Assembly: GCA_037384885.1 (NCBI GenBank)
Contig: JARRNO010000123.1
Coordinates: forward strand, 1 to 6,565
DNA from: JARRNO01 sp037384885
GTDB taxonomy: Bacteria; Acidobacteriota; UBA4820; DSQY01
DNA: 6,565 nt
Direction of reading: 5' to 3'
This document shows positions 1 through 5,890 of the stretch, one piece after another (the first letter of the stretch is position 1; each line of letters starts with the position of its first letter). Under the pieces are notes generated by a model. It saw only the letters and a program-made list of their open reading frames with translations, did not search any database and was not told where the DNA came from. A program made the translations under genes and the position numbers.

Positions 1-75
1 CATGGCAACGGTGCCGCGGGCGGATACTCTTCGGAAGAAGCCCGCAGGGGTGGTGAGGAAGTGAAGATGTCAAGA

Positions 76-95
76 AGCCGCCGCCTCCGGCGGCT
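76..95. repeat. Perfect 8-bp hairpin (AGCCGCCG/CGGCGGCT)
   Basis: The arms AGCCGCCG (76-83) and CGGCGGCT (88-95) are perfect reverse complements around the 4-nt loop CCTC. The stem is nearly all G-C, so it should be very stable in RNA from either strand. It lies 12 nt after a possible stop codon at 62-64 and only 4 nt before a second strong hairpin. No T-run follows on either strand, so an intrinsic terminator is not clearly supported. An mRNA 3'-end-stabilising or REP-like element is equally possible. Confidence 0.6.
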
Positions 96-99
96 GTAG

Positions 100-122
100 C
101 GGCCTTTGGTTGCCAAAGGCCG
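100..122. terminator. Perfect 10-bp hairpin, possible (bidirectional) terminator
   Basis: CGGCCTTTGG (100-109) pairs perfectly with CCAAAGGCCG (113-122) across a TTG triloop. Stem length, GC content and tight loop resemble an intrinsic terminator, and the position between a possible rightward gene end and the 3' end of the leftward receiver-PilZ gene fits a terminator serving both. There is no T-tract immediately after it on either strand, which argues against a classical Rho-independent mechanism. The inverted repeat is certain; the terminator role is inferred. Confidence 0.4.
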
Positions 123-241
123 ACCTTGCATCGGTCCTCTATTCAAATCTTTGCTTACGAAGGATTTCCTGCGAACACCCTTTACGCCCTAGCTCTTCTC
201 TTCCTTACCGGACGTGGCGCGGCCCGGCCGCGGAGCAGCCT

Positions 242-904
242 CTACGCCCGGGCGGCGTACATGTGGAGGAGACCGCGGCTCTTGGGGTCGAGGGAGCAGA
301 AGGCCATGCCGTAGCCTTCGGGGATGCGGCGGACGATGCGCGCGGTGCAGTGAACAATATGGGTGTCGCGTCCCAGGAGGACGGCGAAGCCGAGGCGAAC
401 CAGCATCCCCGGGGACATGCTCTCCTTGAGGGCCACACGAACCCCGTTTACCGACACGTCGAGCACGCGGCCTTCAAGCTTCTTGCCGCCTGTGGACACC
501 ACGCAGGGGCTCTTGATCTGCTTTCGCGCGGCCTTCCGAAGTTTCGACGTGATGTGCTTTGCCAGAGCCGCGTCGAGGGCGGCCGTGTCCACCGGCTTGG
601 CCAGAAAGATCGAGGCGCCCGCCAGCTTGGCGTCGTTTTCGCGGTCCTTGGATGAAAGAATATAGATGGGCAGTTCCTGGAACTGGCTGAACCGGCGCAG
701 GGTCTGCGCCACGTTAAAGGCCGAGTACCGGGGCAGATCGGCATCCATAATCACCAGATCAGGCTGGTGTTGAAGGACGAAGCGATCCACAAGACCTTCG
801 TCCGCACTCAAGATTTCCAATTCCACTTCGCGTCGTGAAAGGGCGTGGCTCCCGGTACGCAAAAAGCTCTTTTCGGGTTCCTGGACCACCGCGGCGATTC
901 TCAT
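242..904 (-). CDS. Receiver (REC)-PilZ two-domain protein, likely c-di-GMP effector
   Basis: A 220-residue cytoplasmic protein with no signal peptide or membrane segment. Residues 1-118 look like a response-regulator receiver domain: LVIMDADLP supplies the likely phospho-acceptor D54, ILSS the switch Ser84, and LAKP the conserved Lys103. The acidic pair after strand 1 is degenerate (Q8-E9 in place of Asp-Asp), so Mg2+ binding and phosphorylation may be weakened. Residues 120-218 form a PilZ domain: RKAAR (123-127) matches the RxxxR motif and DVSVNG (149-154) matches D/NxSxxG, 22 residues further on as is usual for the family, followed by the strand GYGMAF. Both c-di-GMP-binding motifs are therefore intact, and it probably adjusts motility, surface polysaccharide or adhesion by protein contact. 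The start at 904 is chosen because GGGAGGAG lies 6 nt upstream; an ATG 12 codons earlier lacks this. It is transcribed away from the efflux operon, and its output partner cannot be told from this window. Confidence 0.88.
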   Translation of the reverse strand: MRIAAVVQEPEKSFLRTGSHALSRREVELEILSADEGLVDRFVLQHQPDLVIMDADLPRYSAFNVAQTLRRFSQFQELPIYILSSKDRENDAKLAGASIFLAKPVDTAALDAALAKHITSKLRKAARKQIKSPCVVSTGGKKLEGRVLDVSVNGVRVALKESMSPGMLVRLGFAVLLGRDTHIVHCTARIVRRIPEGYGMAFCSLDPKSRGLLHMYAARA

Positions 905-910
905 GACCGG

Positions 911-918
911 CTCCTCCC
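911..918 (-). promoter_or_regulatory. Shine-Dalgarno sequence of the receiver-PilZ gene
   Basis: On the minus strand this reads GGGAGGAG, 6 nt before the ATG at 904-902. It is a near-ideal ribosome binding site and decides the start in favour of 904 over the in-frame ATG at 940, which would place the site inside the coding region. Confidence 0.8.
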
Positions 919-923
919 TATTC

Positions 924-1016
924 GGCGGTTCCGGCTCCATGACCTTCTTCGTTTCGTTGGTTCCGCCATGTCAAAAACAAATCTCTCTATCATTATATGC
1001 CCGGGCGGTTCCGGCT
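924..1016. repeat. 13-bp direct repeat GGCGGTTCCGGCT (924-936 and 1004-1016)
   Basis: The same 13 bases occur twice, 80 bp apart, in the leader of the receiver-PilZ gene, one copy on each side of the minus-strand TATAAT at 992-997. They could be paired sites for a regulator of that gene. Chance cannot be excluded in GC-rich DNA. Confidence 0.4.
992..997 (-). promoter_or_regulatory. Possible -10 element for the receiver-PilZ gene
   Basis: On the minus strand this reads TATAAT, about 90 nt upstream of the start at 904. The hexamer 17 bp further upstream (TGGCAG) matches the -35 consensus poorly, so an activator would be needed. A consensus TTGACA also lies on the minus strand at 974-969, but no -10 sits 17 bp after it. 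The promoter is therefore uncertain. Confidence 0.25.
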
Positions 1017-1152
1017 GCCACTGTCCGCCGGCGCGCGGGCCCCGCGCAAGGAACAAACACGGCGAAGCGGCTGTTTCTCCCGCCTTTGGGGGGTATGAGG
1101 CAGGGACGGCGTTTGATCCGGCGAGGCCTTTCGGCGGCTCTCCCTCCTGTCC

Positions 1153-1181
1153 TTGACATTGTGGAATTTCGATTCTATAAT
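1153..1181 (+). promoter_or_regulatory. Perfect consensus sigma-70 promoter of the efflux operon
   Basis: TTGACA at 1153-1158 and TATAAT at 1176-1181 are both exact consensus hexamers, separated by the optimal 17 bp (1159-1175). Transcription would start near 1188, giving a leader of only about 23 nt before the regulator's ATG at 1211. So strong a promoter must normally be held down, which fits the operator-like repeats lying over it. It probably drives the regulator and all the pump genes, since no comparable promoter is seen between them. Confidence 0.85.
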
Positions 1182-1196
1182 TGGAATTTCTATTCT
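1162..1196. promoter_or_regulatory. Tandem 15-bp operator repeats flanking the -10 box
   Basis: TGGAATTTCGATTCT (1162-1176) and TGGAATTTCTATTCT (1182-1196) match at 14 of 15 positions with a 20-bp period, so both would face the same side of the helix. Each contains an imperfect palindrome, GAAT-TTC(G/T)-ATTC, suited to a dimeric TetR-type regulator. Copy 1 fills the promoter spacer and touches the -10 box; copy 2 covers the expected start site. A bound repressor would exclude RNA polymerase. The repeats are seen directly; their identity as the site of the adjacent TetR-family protein is inferred from position. Confidence 0.72.
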
Positions 1197-1210
1197 GAGA
1201 GCGTTGCGCC

Positions 1211-1822
1211 ATGGCGAATCGAAGAAAAGAAATGGAAAAAGCACTGAGACGGGACCTGCTGCTGCAGGCCGCTGAACGGGTTTTCGGGAAACATCCGTTT
1301 CACGAGGCGACTATGCAGGAGGTCTCTGCGGAAGCCCAGATCGGCATGCAGGGCGTTTATGAGCACTTTCCATCCAAACAGCGTCTGTACGAAGAGGTTA
1401 TTCTTTACCGGGCGCAGTCCTTCCAGTCCCGGATCACGAGGGCGCTGGAGGGATTGGACAACCCGCTGGACGAGCTGAAGGCGCTCATCGAGGTTCGGGT
1501 GGAAAGCTTCCATGAGGCGCCCGAATTCCTCCCGGTCTTTTTGAAGGAGCGCCTGCATTACGACTGGGATTTCAAATCGCGCTTCGGGCGGAGGATCGAC
1601 CGCGTGTACCGGGAGGAACGGGAGCGTGTGCTCCGAATCATCCAGCGGGGCCTCGACCGGGGTTTGTTCCGGGACGAGGATCCGGAGTTTCTGGTTCAGT
1701 TTTTCTGGGACGCCACGCAGGCGGCCCTTTATTATCACCGTAAGTTCAGGCCCAACGAGGAGATTTCAGAATGCGTAGAGCGTGCCGTACAAGGATTCCT
1801 GCGCGGAGTGGGGGGACAGTGA
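1211..1822 (+). CDS. TetR/AcrR-family transcriptional repressor of the efflux operon
   Basis: A 203-residue protein, typical for TetR regulators. Residues about 10-62 form the N-terminal three-helix DNA-binding domain: LLLQAAERVFG is helix 1, and the helix-turn-helix runs about 34-53, ending in the family signature GVYEHFPSKQRLYEEV (like the usual xxYxHFxSKexL). Residues about 70-200 are a divergent, mostly helical domain expected to bind the inducing compound and to dimerise. As first gene behind a consensus promoter overlapped by tandem palindromic repeats, it most likely represses itself and the downstream pump until a pump substrate binds it. The start at 1211 leaves a normal N-terminal arm; the ribosome binding site is weak (GAGAG at about 1197-1201), and the in-frame ATG at 1232 is a less likely alternative. 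Its stop overlaps the start of the next gene. The inducer cannot be predicted. Confidence 0.9.
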   Translation: MANRRKEMEKALRRDLLLQAAERVFGKHPFHEATMQEVSAEAQIGMQGVYEHFPSKQRLYEEVILYRAQSFQSRITRALEGLDNPLDELKALIEVRVESFHEAPEFLPVFLKERLHYDWDFKSRFGRRIDRVYREERERVLRIIQRGLDRGLFRDEDPEFLVQFFWDATQAALYYHRKFRPNEEISECVERAVQGFLRGVGGQ

Positions 1823-3162
1823 AACGGATGGCGGCCGCGGTCCTGGCCATTGGCTTCGCGCTGCCGCTGCTCGCCGCGGATCCACCGGGCCCGGCGCCCC
1901 TGTCGCTCTCCAGCGCCCTTCGTCAGGTGGCGAAAAACAGCGAGCAGGCCGTCAATGCCCGCCTGGACGTTCAGAAGGCCGAGCAGGATACACGAAAGGT
2001 TCAGTCCAGCTATTACCCGAGCCTGGAGCTGTCGGGAGGCCACTTCAACCGGGACAATCAAATTATCGCCCTCTTCGGGGCGCTGGCCGCTCCAACCACC
2101 GAACAGAACTTCTGGCAGTACAAGCTCGGAGCCCGCGAGCTGCTCTGGGACGGGGGAAAGCGCAAGTACGCCCTGCAGGCTACCCGGAATATGGTCGACG
2201 CCGCGGATCAGAAAGGTATTTACCATATCGTGTCGGCGCAACTCGACGGAATGGGAGCGTACCTGAAGGCCCTGGCCTACAAGGCTCGCCAAGGTGTGGT
2301 GGCGAAGCGGATCCAGGCCCTGGAGAGCCACCTCAAGGTGGTCAATGATCTTTACTCCCAGGGAATGGTGGCCCGCAACGACCTGCTGGAAACGCAGGTG
2401 CGCCTCCGCACGGTGGAGGATCAGGCGTCCCAGGTGAAGAACCAGGAAGCGGTGGCCGTCCAGTCACTGAACCGGATCATGGGCCGCTCGCCGGCGGCGC
2501 CCCTGGCGCTTCCAGACGGCTTACCCGCCCCGCCCATGCTGCCTGGTACGCTTCTCCAGTACAAAAAGGAAGCGCTCGCCAGGAATCCCCTGGTCAAGGC
2601 CATCAAGGCTTCGGTCAAAGCGGCCTCCGCCCAGCTCACCGCCAGAAAGCGGGACTATTATCCGAACGTCTTTGCCGAAGCGGCGCACACCTATGAACAG
2701 AATCAGTATCTGGAATACCCGAACGCCAACTATCTCTTCGTGGGAATGTCTTGGAAATTTTACGACGGGGGCGTGCGGTCCGCAAAAATCAAGGAAGCAG
2801 GGATCGACGTGCAAAAGGCGCAGCGGAGTCTGGTGGAAGCCCGGCGGCAGGTGGAAATCAAGGTCGACCAAGCCTATCGGGATTACCGCCAGGCGCTGCA
2901 AGAAGTGAAGACCGCAGAAACCAACGTGACGGCGGCGGCGGAAAACCTCAGAATCGAAGAGGATCAGTACAAGGCCGGCCTGGCCAAAACGACGGATGTG
3001 CTCGACGCGGAGTCCGTTCTCGCCGAGAGCCGGTTCGCCCTTGTCGCGCAGCACTATAGCGCCTACATGAAGCAGGGGATCCTTCTGGGTATCACGGGGC
3101 GCAAACTCGCTCAATTTTACAGTGACCTATCCACATCCGGACAGGAGCAGAAACATGAGTAA
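1819..3162 (+). CDS. TolC-type outer-membrane efflux channel protein
   Basis: With a GTG start at 1819 the protein has 447 residues, within the usual range. Residues 1-20 are a signal peptide (MKRM, a hydrophobic stretch ending LPLLAA). There is no Cys, so it is not lipid-anchored as many OprM relatives are. The mature part shows the two internal OEP repeats of TolC: repeat 1 with SYYPSLELSG (64-73) and LWDGG (109-113), repeat 2 with DYYPNV (279-284) and FYDGG (314-318), then the late signature YKAGLAKTTDVLDAE (384-398). Three such subunits form the beta-barrel and alpha-helical tunnel giving the pump its exit. GTG at 1819 is preferred because GGAG (1805-1808) is 10 nt upstream, it overlaps the regulator's stop (GTGA), and it yields a clean signal peptide; ATG at 1828 is the alternative. 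An upstream ATG at 1771 would add an odd basic extension. The 3' end overlaps the adaptor gene by 8 nt. Confidence 0.92.
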   Translation: MKRMAAAVLAIGFALPLLAADPPGPAPLSLSSALRQVAKNSEQAVNARLDVQKAEQDTRKVQSSYYPSLELSGGHFNRDNQIIALFGALAAPTTEQNFWQYKLGARELLWDGGKRKYALQATRNMVDAADQKGIYHIVSAQLDGMGAYLKALAYKARQGVVAKRIQALESHLKVVNDLYSQGMVARNDLLETQVRLRTVEDQASQVKNQEAVAVQSLNRIMGRSPAAPLALPDGLPAPPMLPGTLLQYKKEALARNPLVKAIKASVKAASAQLTARKRDYYPNVFAEAAHTYEQNQYLEYPNANYLFVGMSWKFYDGGVRSAKIKEAGIDVQKAQRSLVEARRQVEIKVDQAYRDYRQALQEVKTAETNVTAAAENLRIEEDQYKAGLAKTTDVLDAESVLAESRFALVAQHYSAYMKQGILLGITGRKLAQFYSDLSTSGQEQKHE

Positions 3163-4183
3163 GAAATGGATCAGCCTTCTGGTGATCTGTCTTTTCGTAG
3201 CGGCCATCGTCGTGGGCGGAGTGATCTACTGGCGCCACGCCCAGATTTACCCCAGCACCGAGGACGCCTACGTGCACGGAGACAAGTATTCGGTCTCGTC
3301 ACGAATCCCCGGGACGATTCTCACCGCGCCGGTGACGGAGAACCAGCTGATCAAGAAAGGACAGGTCATCGCGACGCTCGACCCGAGAGACTACGACCAG
3401 GCCGTGCAGCAGGCCGAGGCCGCCCTGGCCCAGGTCCAGTCGGTACTGGCGACCGACCGGGCTCAGATCCTCCAGGCCGAAGCCCAGATCCAGGCCGCCC
3501 AAAGTGAACTGGCCCTCAGGAAGCTGGACCTGAAGCGCTTCACCGAACTGATCAAGCGCCAGTCCATCCCCAAACAGAAATACGACCAGGCCGTGACCGC
3601 CGAGCAGGTCGCGGAGGCCAGGTTCACCGCGGCCAGGAAGTCTCTTTCGGCGGCGGAGGCCAAGCAAGCGGTCGACCGCAAGGGTATCAAGACGGCCGAG
3701 GTGCGGGTGAACGAGGCTGAACTCAAGCGTTCCTACTGCACCATTACCTCGCCCGTCAGCGGCTACGTCAGTAAGAAGAGCATCCAGGACGGAGAAGTTG
3801 TGGCGCCGGGCCAGCCCCTCTGTGCGGTGGTTCCCATGAGCGGCGGGCACGTGTGGGTGGATGCGAACTTCAAGGAAACGCAGCTCAAGAGGATTCAGCC
3901 CGGCCAGAAGGTCACCTTCCACACCGATGTCAACCCCGACCGCGAATATAGGGGATACGTGGAAAGCCTGAGCGCGGGAACGGGAGCCGCCTTCTCGCTC
4001 CTTCCGCCGGAAAACGCCACGGGCAATTGGGTCAAGGTTGTCCAGCGGCTTCCGGTGCGGATCGCCGTCGATCCCAAGTCCAATCAGGACCACAGCCTCA
4101 GGCTCGGACTCTCCGTTCATGTGGTCGTGGATACGAAGTCGGCGCCGGTCAAGGTGGAAGACGGCCGGGTGGAGAAGAGCTGA
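3155..4183 (+). CDS. emrA: EmrA-type (HlyD-family) periplasmic adaptor, membrane-fusion protein
   Basis: A 342-residue adaptor that bridges the inner-membrane MFS transporter and the TolC-type channel. One N-terminal membrane anchor (about 6-25) is followed by the family motif TEDAYV (35-40). The lipoyl domain is split in two halves (about 46-77, with VTENQLIKKGQ, and about 194-226, with TITSPVSGYV and GEVVAPGQPL) around an alpha-helical coiled-coil hairpin (about 80-190) rich in Ala, Gln and Glu. The C-terminal beta-barrel holds the EmrA hallmarks WVDANFKETQL (234-244) and GTGAAFSLLPPENATGNW (275-292). These hallmarks separate it from RND-type adaptors such as AcrA. The start is the ATG at 3155, 7 nt after AGGAG (3143-3147) and overlapping the channel gene's stop, so the two are probably translationally coupled. 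It is the only adaptor for two following transporter genes. Confidence 0.93.
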   Translation: MSKKWISLLVICLFVAAIVVGGVIYWRHAQIYPSTEDAYVHGDKYSVSSRIPGTILTAPVTENQLIKKGQVIATLDPRDYDQAVQQAEAALAQVQSVLATDRAQILQAEAQIQAAQSELALRKLDLKRFTELIKRQSIPKQKYDQAVTAEQVAEARFTAARKSLSAAEAKQAVDRKGIKTAEVRVNEAELKRSYCTITSPVSGYVSKKSIQDGEVVAPGQPLCAVVPMSGGHVWVDANFKETQLKRIQPGQKVTFHTDVNPDREYRGYVESLSAGTGAAFSLLPPENATGNWVKVVQRLPVRIAVDPKSNQDHSLRLGLSVHVVVDTKSAPVKVEDGRVEKS

Positions 4184-4232
4184 GTTCTCTCGCTCCCATA
4201 CTGCCGCCGTAGGAACGTTTTGCCAGACACGG

Positions 4233-4263
4233 CCGGCTGGAGAGGGTCGATGCTTCCAGCCGG
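4233..4263 (+). repeat. Hairpin between the adaptor and first transporter genes
   Basis: CCGGCTGGA (4233-4241) pairs perfectly with TCCAGCCGG (4255-4263) around a 13-nt loop. It lies in the 99-nt gap and ends 19 nt before the transporter's ATG, just upstream of its ribosome binding site. No T-run follows, so it is not an intrinsic terminator. It could be an mRNA-stability or processing element that sets the ratio of adaptor to transporter. Confidence 0.5.
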
Positions 4264-4282
4264 GTGACATCAAGGGCCATTC

Positions 4283-5830
4283 ATGACGAGCGGGACCACC
4301 AACAAATACCTCATCGCCTTCACGGCCATGATCGGAACGCTGATGGAGGTGGTGGACACCTCCGTCGCCAACGTCTCCCTGCCGCACATGCAGGGGACCT
4401 TTTCCGCCGGCGTGGACGAAATCACTTGGGTCATCACCTCCTATCTCGTTGCCAACGCCGTGATCCTTCCGATCACGGGCTGGCTCGGCAACTATTTCGG
4501 ACGGAAGCGTTTCTACATCTGGTGCCTGGGCATCTTCACGTTGGCTTCACTTGGATCCGGCGCGGCGCCCACCCTGAGCTTCCTGGTGGTGATGCGCGTC
4601 ATCCAGGGCTTCGCCGGGGGCGCGATGGTTCCCATGTCCCAGGCCATTCTCTTGGAATCCTTCCCCAAAGAGGAGCACGGAAAGGCGATGGCGCTTTTCG
4701 GCGTCGGCGTTGTCTTCGGTCCCATCATCGGCCCCACGCTCGGCGGCTACATCACGGACACCATGAACTGGCGCTGGGTTTTCTACATCAATATTCCCGT
4801 CGGTATCCTCGGGATCTTGATGGGCCTGCTTTTCATTGTCGATCCGCCCTATCTCAAGAAGCCCAAGGGCAAAGTGGATTATGCCAGCTTTATCTTCATC
4901 GCACTGGGCCTCGGCTGCCTGGAGGTCATGCTGAACCGCGGCCAGCGATATGATTGGTTTCACAGCAACTTTATCAAGATTTTCGCCCTCATGTCCCTGA
5001 CGGGGCTGGCTTTGTTCATATGGCGGTCCTTCACGGCCGAGCACCCCCTGGTGGATTTGAAGCTGTTCAAGAACCGCGAGTTTGCCACAGGCACCTTCCT
5101 GATGTTCCTGCTCGGGTTCGGGCTCTATGGCTCGTTTACCATGCTTCCGCTCTACGCGCAGAACCTGATGGGATACACGGCGACGTGGGCGGGCCTGGTG
5201 CTTTCTCCCGGTGGCGTGTCTTCGCTGGTGGCCATGGTGGTTGTGGGGGCGCTCGTGGGCAAGGTGGATACGCGGATTCTCGTTCTGGTCGGAGCCGTTT
5301 TCAATATCTGGTCGCTCTGGCTCCTGCAGGCGGTCAACCTTCGCGTGGACTTTTTCTACCTCATGCTTTCCAGGCTTATTCAGGGATTCGGCCTTGGGTT
5401 CCTCTTCGTTCCCATTACCACGGCGGCCTTTGTGAGACTGACTCCCCAGCAAACGGGGCAGGGGACGGGGCTGTTCAACCTGCTTCGCAATGAAGGCGGT
5501 TCCGTGGGGATCGCCCTTTCCGCCACAGTCCTGGGCCGCCGGGCTCAGTTTCATCAGCACAATCTGGTGGCGCACTTGACGCCGTACTCGCAAGCCTTTC
5601 AGCAACGTATCGAGGAGATGACGCACGGGCTCTTTTCCCTGGCAGGCCTTGACCCGTCCTCCACAAAGGCGCTCGCCCATCGTCTCATGTACGGCATCGT
5701 CCAGCAGCAGTCCGTTCTTCTCGCCTACGTGGACGTTTTCTGGATGCTTACGCTTGCGTTTGTGGTCTTTTTGCCGTTCATTCTCCTCCTGTCCGGCAAA
5801 ACGGGGACCTCTTCTCCCGGCGGGCACTGA
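4283..5830 (+). CDS. emrB: EmrB-type MFS (DHA2, 14-TM) multidrug efflux transporter, copy 1
   Basis: A complete 515-residue inner-membrane proton/drug antiporter of the length usual for the 14-helix DHA2 group. Motifs in order: LMEVVDTSVANVSLP (20-34, motif D1 with the membrane-embedded Asp25), GWLGNYFGRKR (66-76, motif A), RVIQGFAGG (105-113, motif B with its key Arg), GVVFGPIIGPTLGGYI (142-157, antiporter motif C) and NWRWVFYINIPVGI (162-175). Hydrophobic segments continue to about residue 504, and a soluble loop at about 418-470 precedes the last helix, as in EmrB. It should pass hydrophobic toxic compounds to the adaptor and channel encoded just upstream. The ATG at 4283 follows AAGGG (4272-4276) by 6 nt. 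Spacing to the adaptor gene is 99 nt, looser than the rest of the operon. A closely related second copy follows. The substrate cannot be told from sequence. Confidence 0.93.
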   Translation: MTSGTTNKYLIAFTAMIGTLMEVVDTSVANVSLPHMQGTFSAGVDEITWVITSYLVANAVILPITGWLGNYFGRKRFYIWCLGIFTLASLGSGAAPTLSFLVVMRVIQGFAGGAMVPMSQAILLESFPKEEHGKAMALFGVGVVFGPIIGPTLGGYITDTMNWRWVFYINIPVGILGILMGLLFIVDPPYLKKPKGKVDYASFIFIALGLGCLEVMLNRGQRYDWFHSNFIKIFALMSLTGLALFIWRSFTAEHPLVDLKLFKNREFATGTFLMFLLGFGLYGSFTMLPLYAQNLMGYTATWAGLVLSPGGVSSLVAMVVVGALVGKVDTRILVLVGAVFNIWSLWLLQAVNLRVDFFYLMLSRLIQGFGLGFLFVPITTAAFVRLTPQQTGQGTGLFNLLRNEGGSVGIALSATVLGRRAQFHQHNLVAHLTPYSQAFQQRIEEMTHGLFSLAGLDPSSTKALAHRLMYGIVQQQSVLLAYVDVFWMLTLAFVVFLPFILLLSGKTGTSSPGGH

Positions 5831-5840
5831 CGTTGTTCCG

Positions 5841-5854
5841 GCAGCTTAGGCTGC
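5841..5854 (+). repeat. Small hairpin between the two transporter genes
   Basis: GCAGC (5841-5845) and GCTGC (5850-5854) pair around the loop TTAG, followed 4 nt later by TTTT (5859-5862). It looks like a very weak attenuator, but a 5-bp stem with a four-T run at a distance is below what I would call a terminator. It could reduce transcription into the second copy. Confidence 0.25.
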
Positions 5855-5877
5855 GCTGTTTTCAGCCCTGATCGAGT

Positions 5878-5883
5878 AGGGAG
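5878..5883 (+). promoter_or_regulatory. Shine-Dalgarno sequence pointing to an ATC start
   Basis: AGGGAG ends 7 nt before the ATC at 5891-5893, the ideal distance for a start there. The first in-frame ATG (5921) has no purine-rich site at a suitable distance: the 20 nt before it are C- and A-rich. No in-frame ATG, GTG, TTG or CTG lies between the previous gene's stop and 5921. Confidence 0.6.
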
Positions 5884-5890
5884 CACAGCA

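Larger units (their letters stand above)
1..241. other. Left-edge region without a confirmed gene
   Basis: No recognisable gene lies here. The second forward frame is open from the edge to a TGA at 62-64, with mostly G/C third positions and a basic C-terminus (…KKPAGVVRK). It could be the tail of an unidentified rightward gene, but 20 codons are too few to identify it, and the opposite strand is also open there. After it come two perfect hairpins (76-95 and 100-122), then a less GC-rich stretch (about 125-210), then a 13-nt palindrome GCGGCC-C-GGCCGC (219-231) just past the stop of the leftward receiver-PilZ gene. The palindrome has no U-tract after it on the minus strand, so it is at best a weak terminator. 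Confidence 0.4.
905..1210. other. Divergent intergenic region between receiver-PilZ gene and efflux operon
   Basis: About 306 bp with no convincing gene: the open frames here have no ribosome binding site and no family resemblance. The right end carries the operon promoter and operator repeats (1153-1196). The left end carries the ribosome binding site of the minus-strand gene. Between them are a 13-bp direct repeat (924-936 and 1004-1016), an AT-rich stretch at 971-998 containing a minus-strand TATAAT, and a GC-rich palindrome GCGCGGG-C-CCCGCGC (1033-1047). I see nothing distinctive in 1048-1150. Confidence 0.6.

Noticed and set aside
67..99. 10-codon ORF (MSRSRRLRRL) after a GAGGAAG-like site
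   Set aside because: The Arg/Leu repeat simply reflects the hairpin at 76-95. It is too short to support as a gene or leader peptide, with nothing rightward to attenuate.
110..655. 181-codon plus-strand open frame
   Set aside because: It runs antisense to the receiver-PilZ gene, starts within the hairpin at 100-122, and has no ribosome binding site or family resemblance.
1033..1047. Palindrome GCGCGGG-C-CCCGCGC
   Set aside because: A perfect 15-nt inverted repeat, but short alternating G/C palindromes arise easily in GC-rich intergenic DNA, and it is not placed near a promoter element.
1190..1738. 182-codon minus-strand open frame under the regulator
   Set aside because: Antisense shadow of the TetR gene, which has a clear helix-turn-helix and its own promoter.
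3299..4387. 362-codon minus-strand open frame
   Set aside because: Antisense shadow of the adaptor gene extending into emrB; it has no recognisable family, and the sense strand carries clear EmrA motifs.
4547..5827. 426-codon minus-strand open frame
   Set aside because: It lies antisense over the emrB coding sequence, codon for codon in a GC-rich gene. The translation is rich in charged residues, His and Gln, with no domain, and it is a shadow of the transporter.
5831..5890. Open in-frame gap between the two emrB genes, suggesting TGA readthrough to a fusion
   Set aside because: Copy 2 has its own ribosome binding site, copy 1 has a full-length C-terminus, and 20 stop-free codons in GC-rich DNA are expected by chance.
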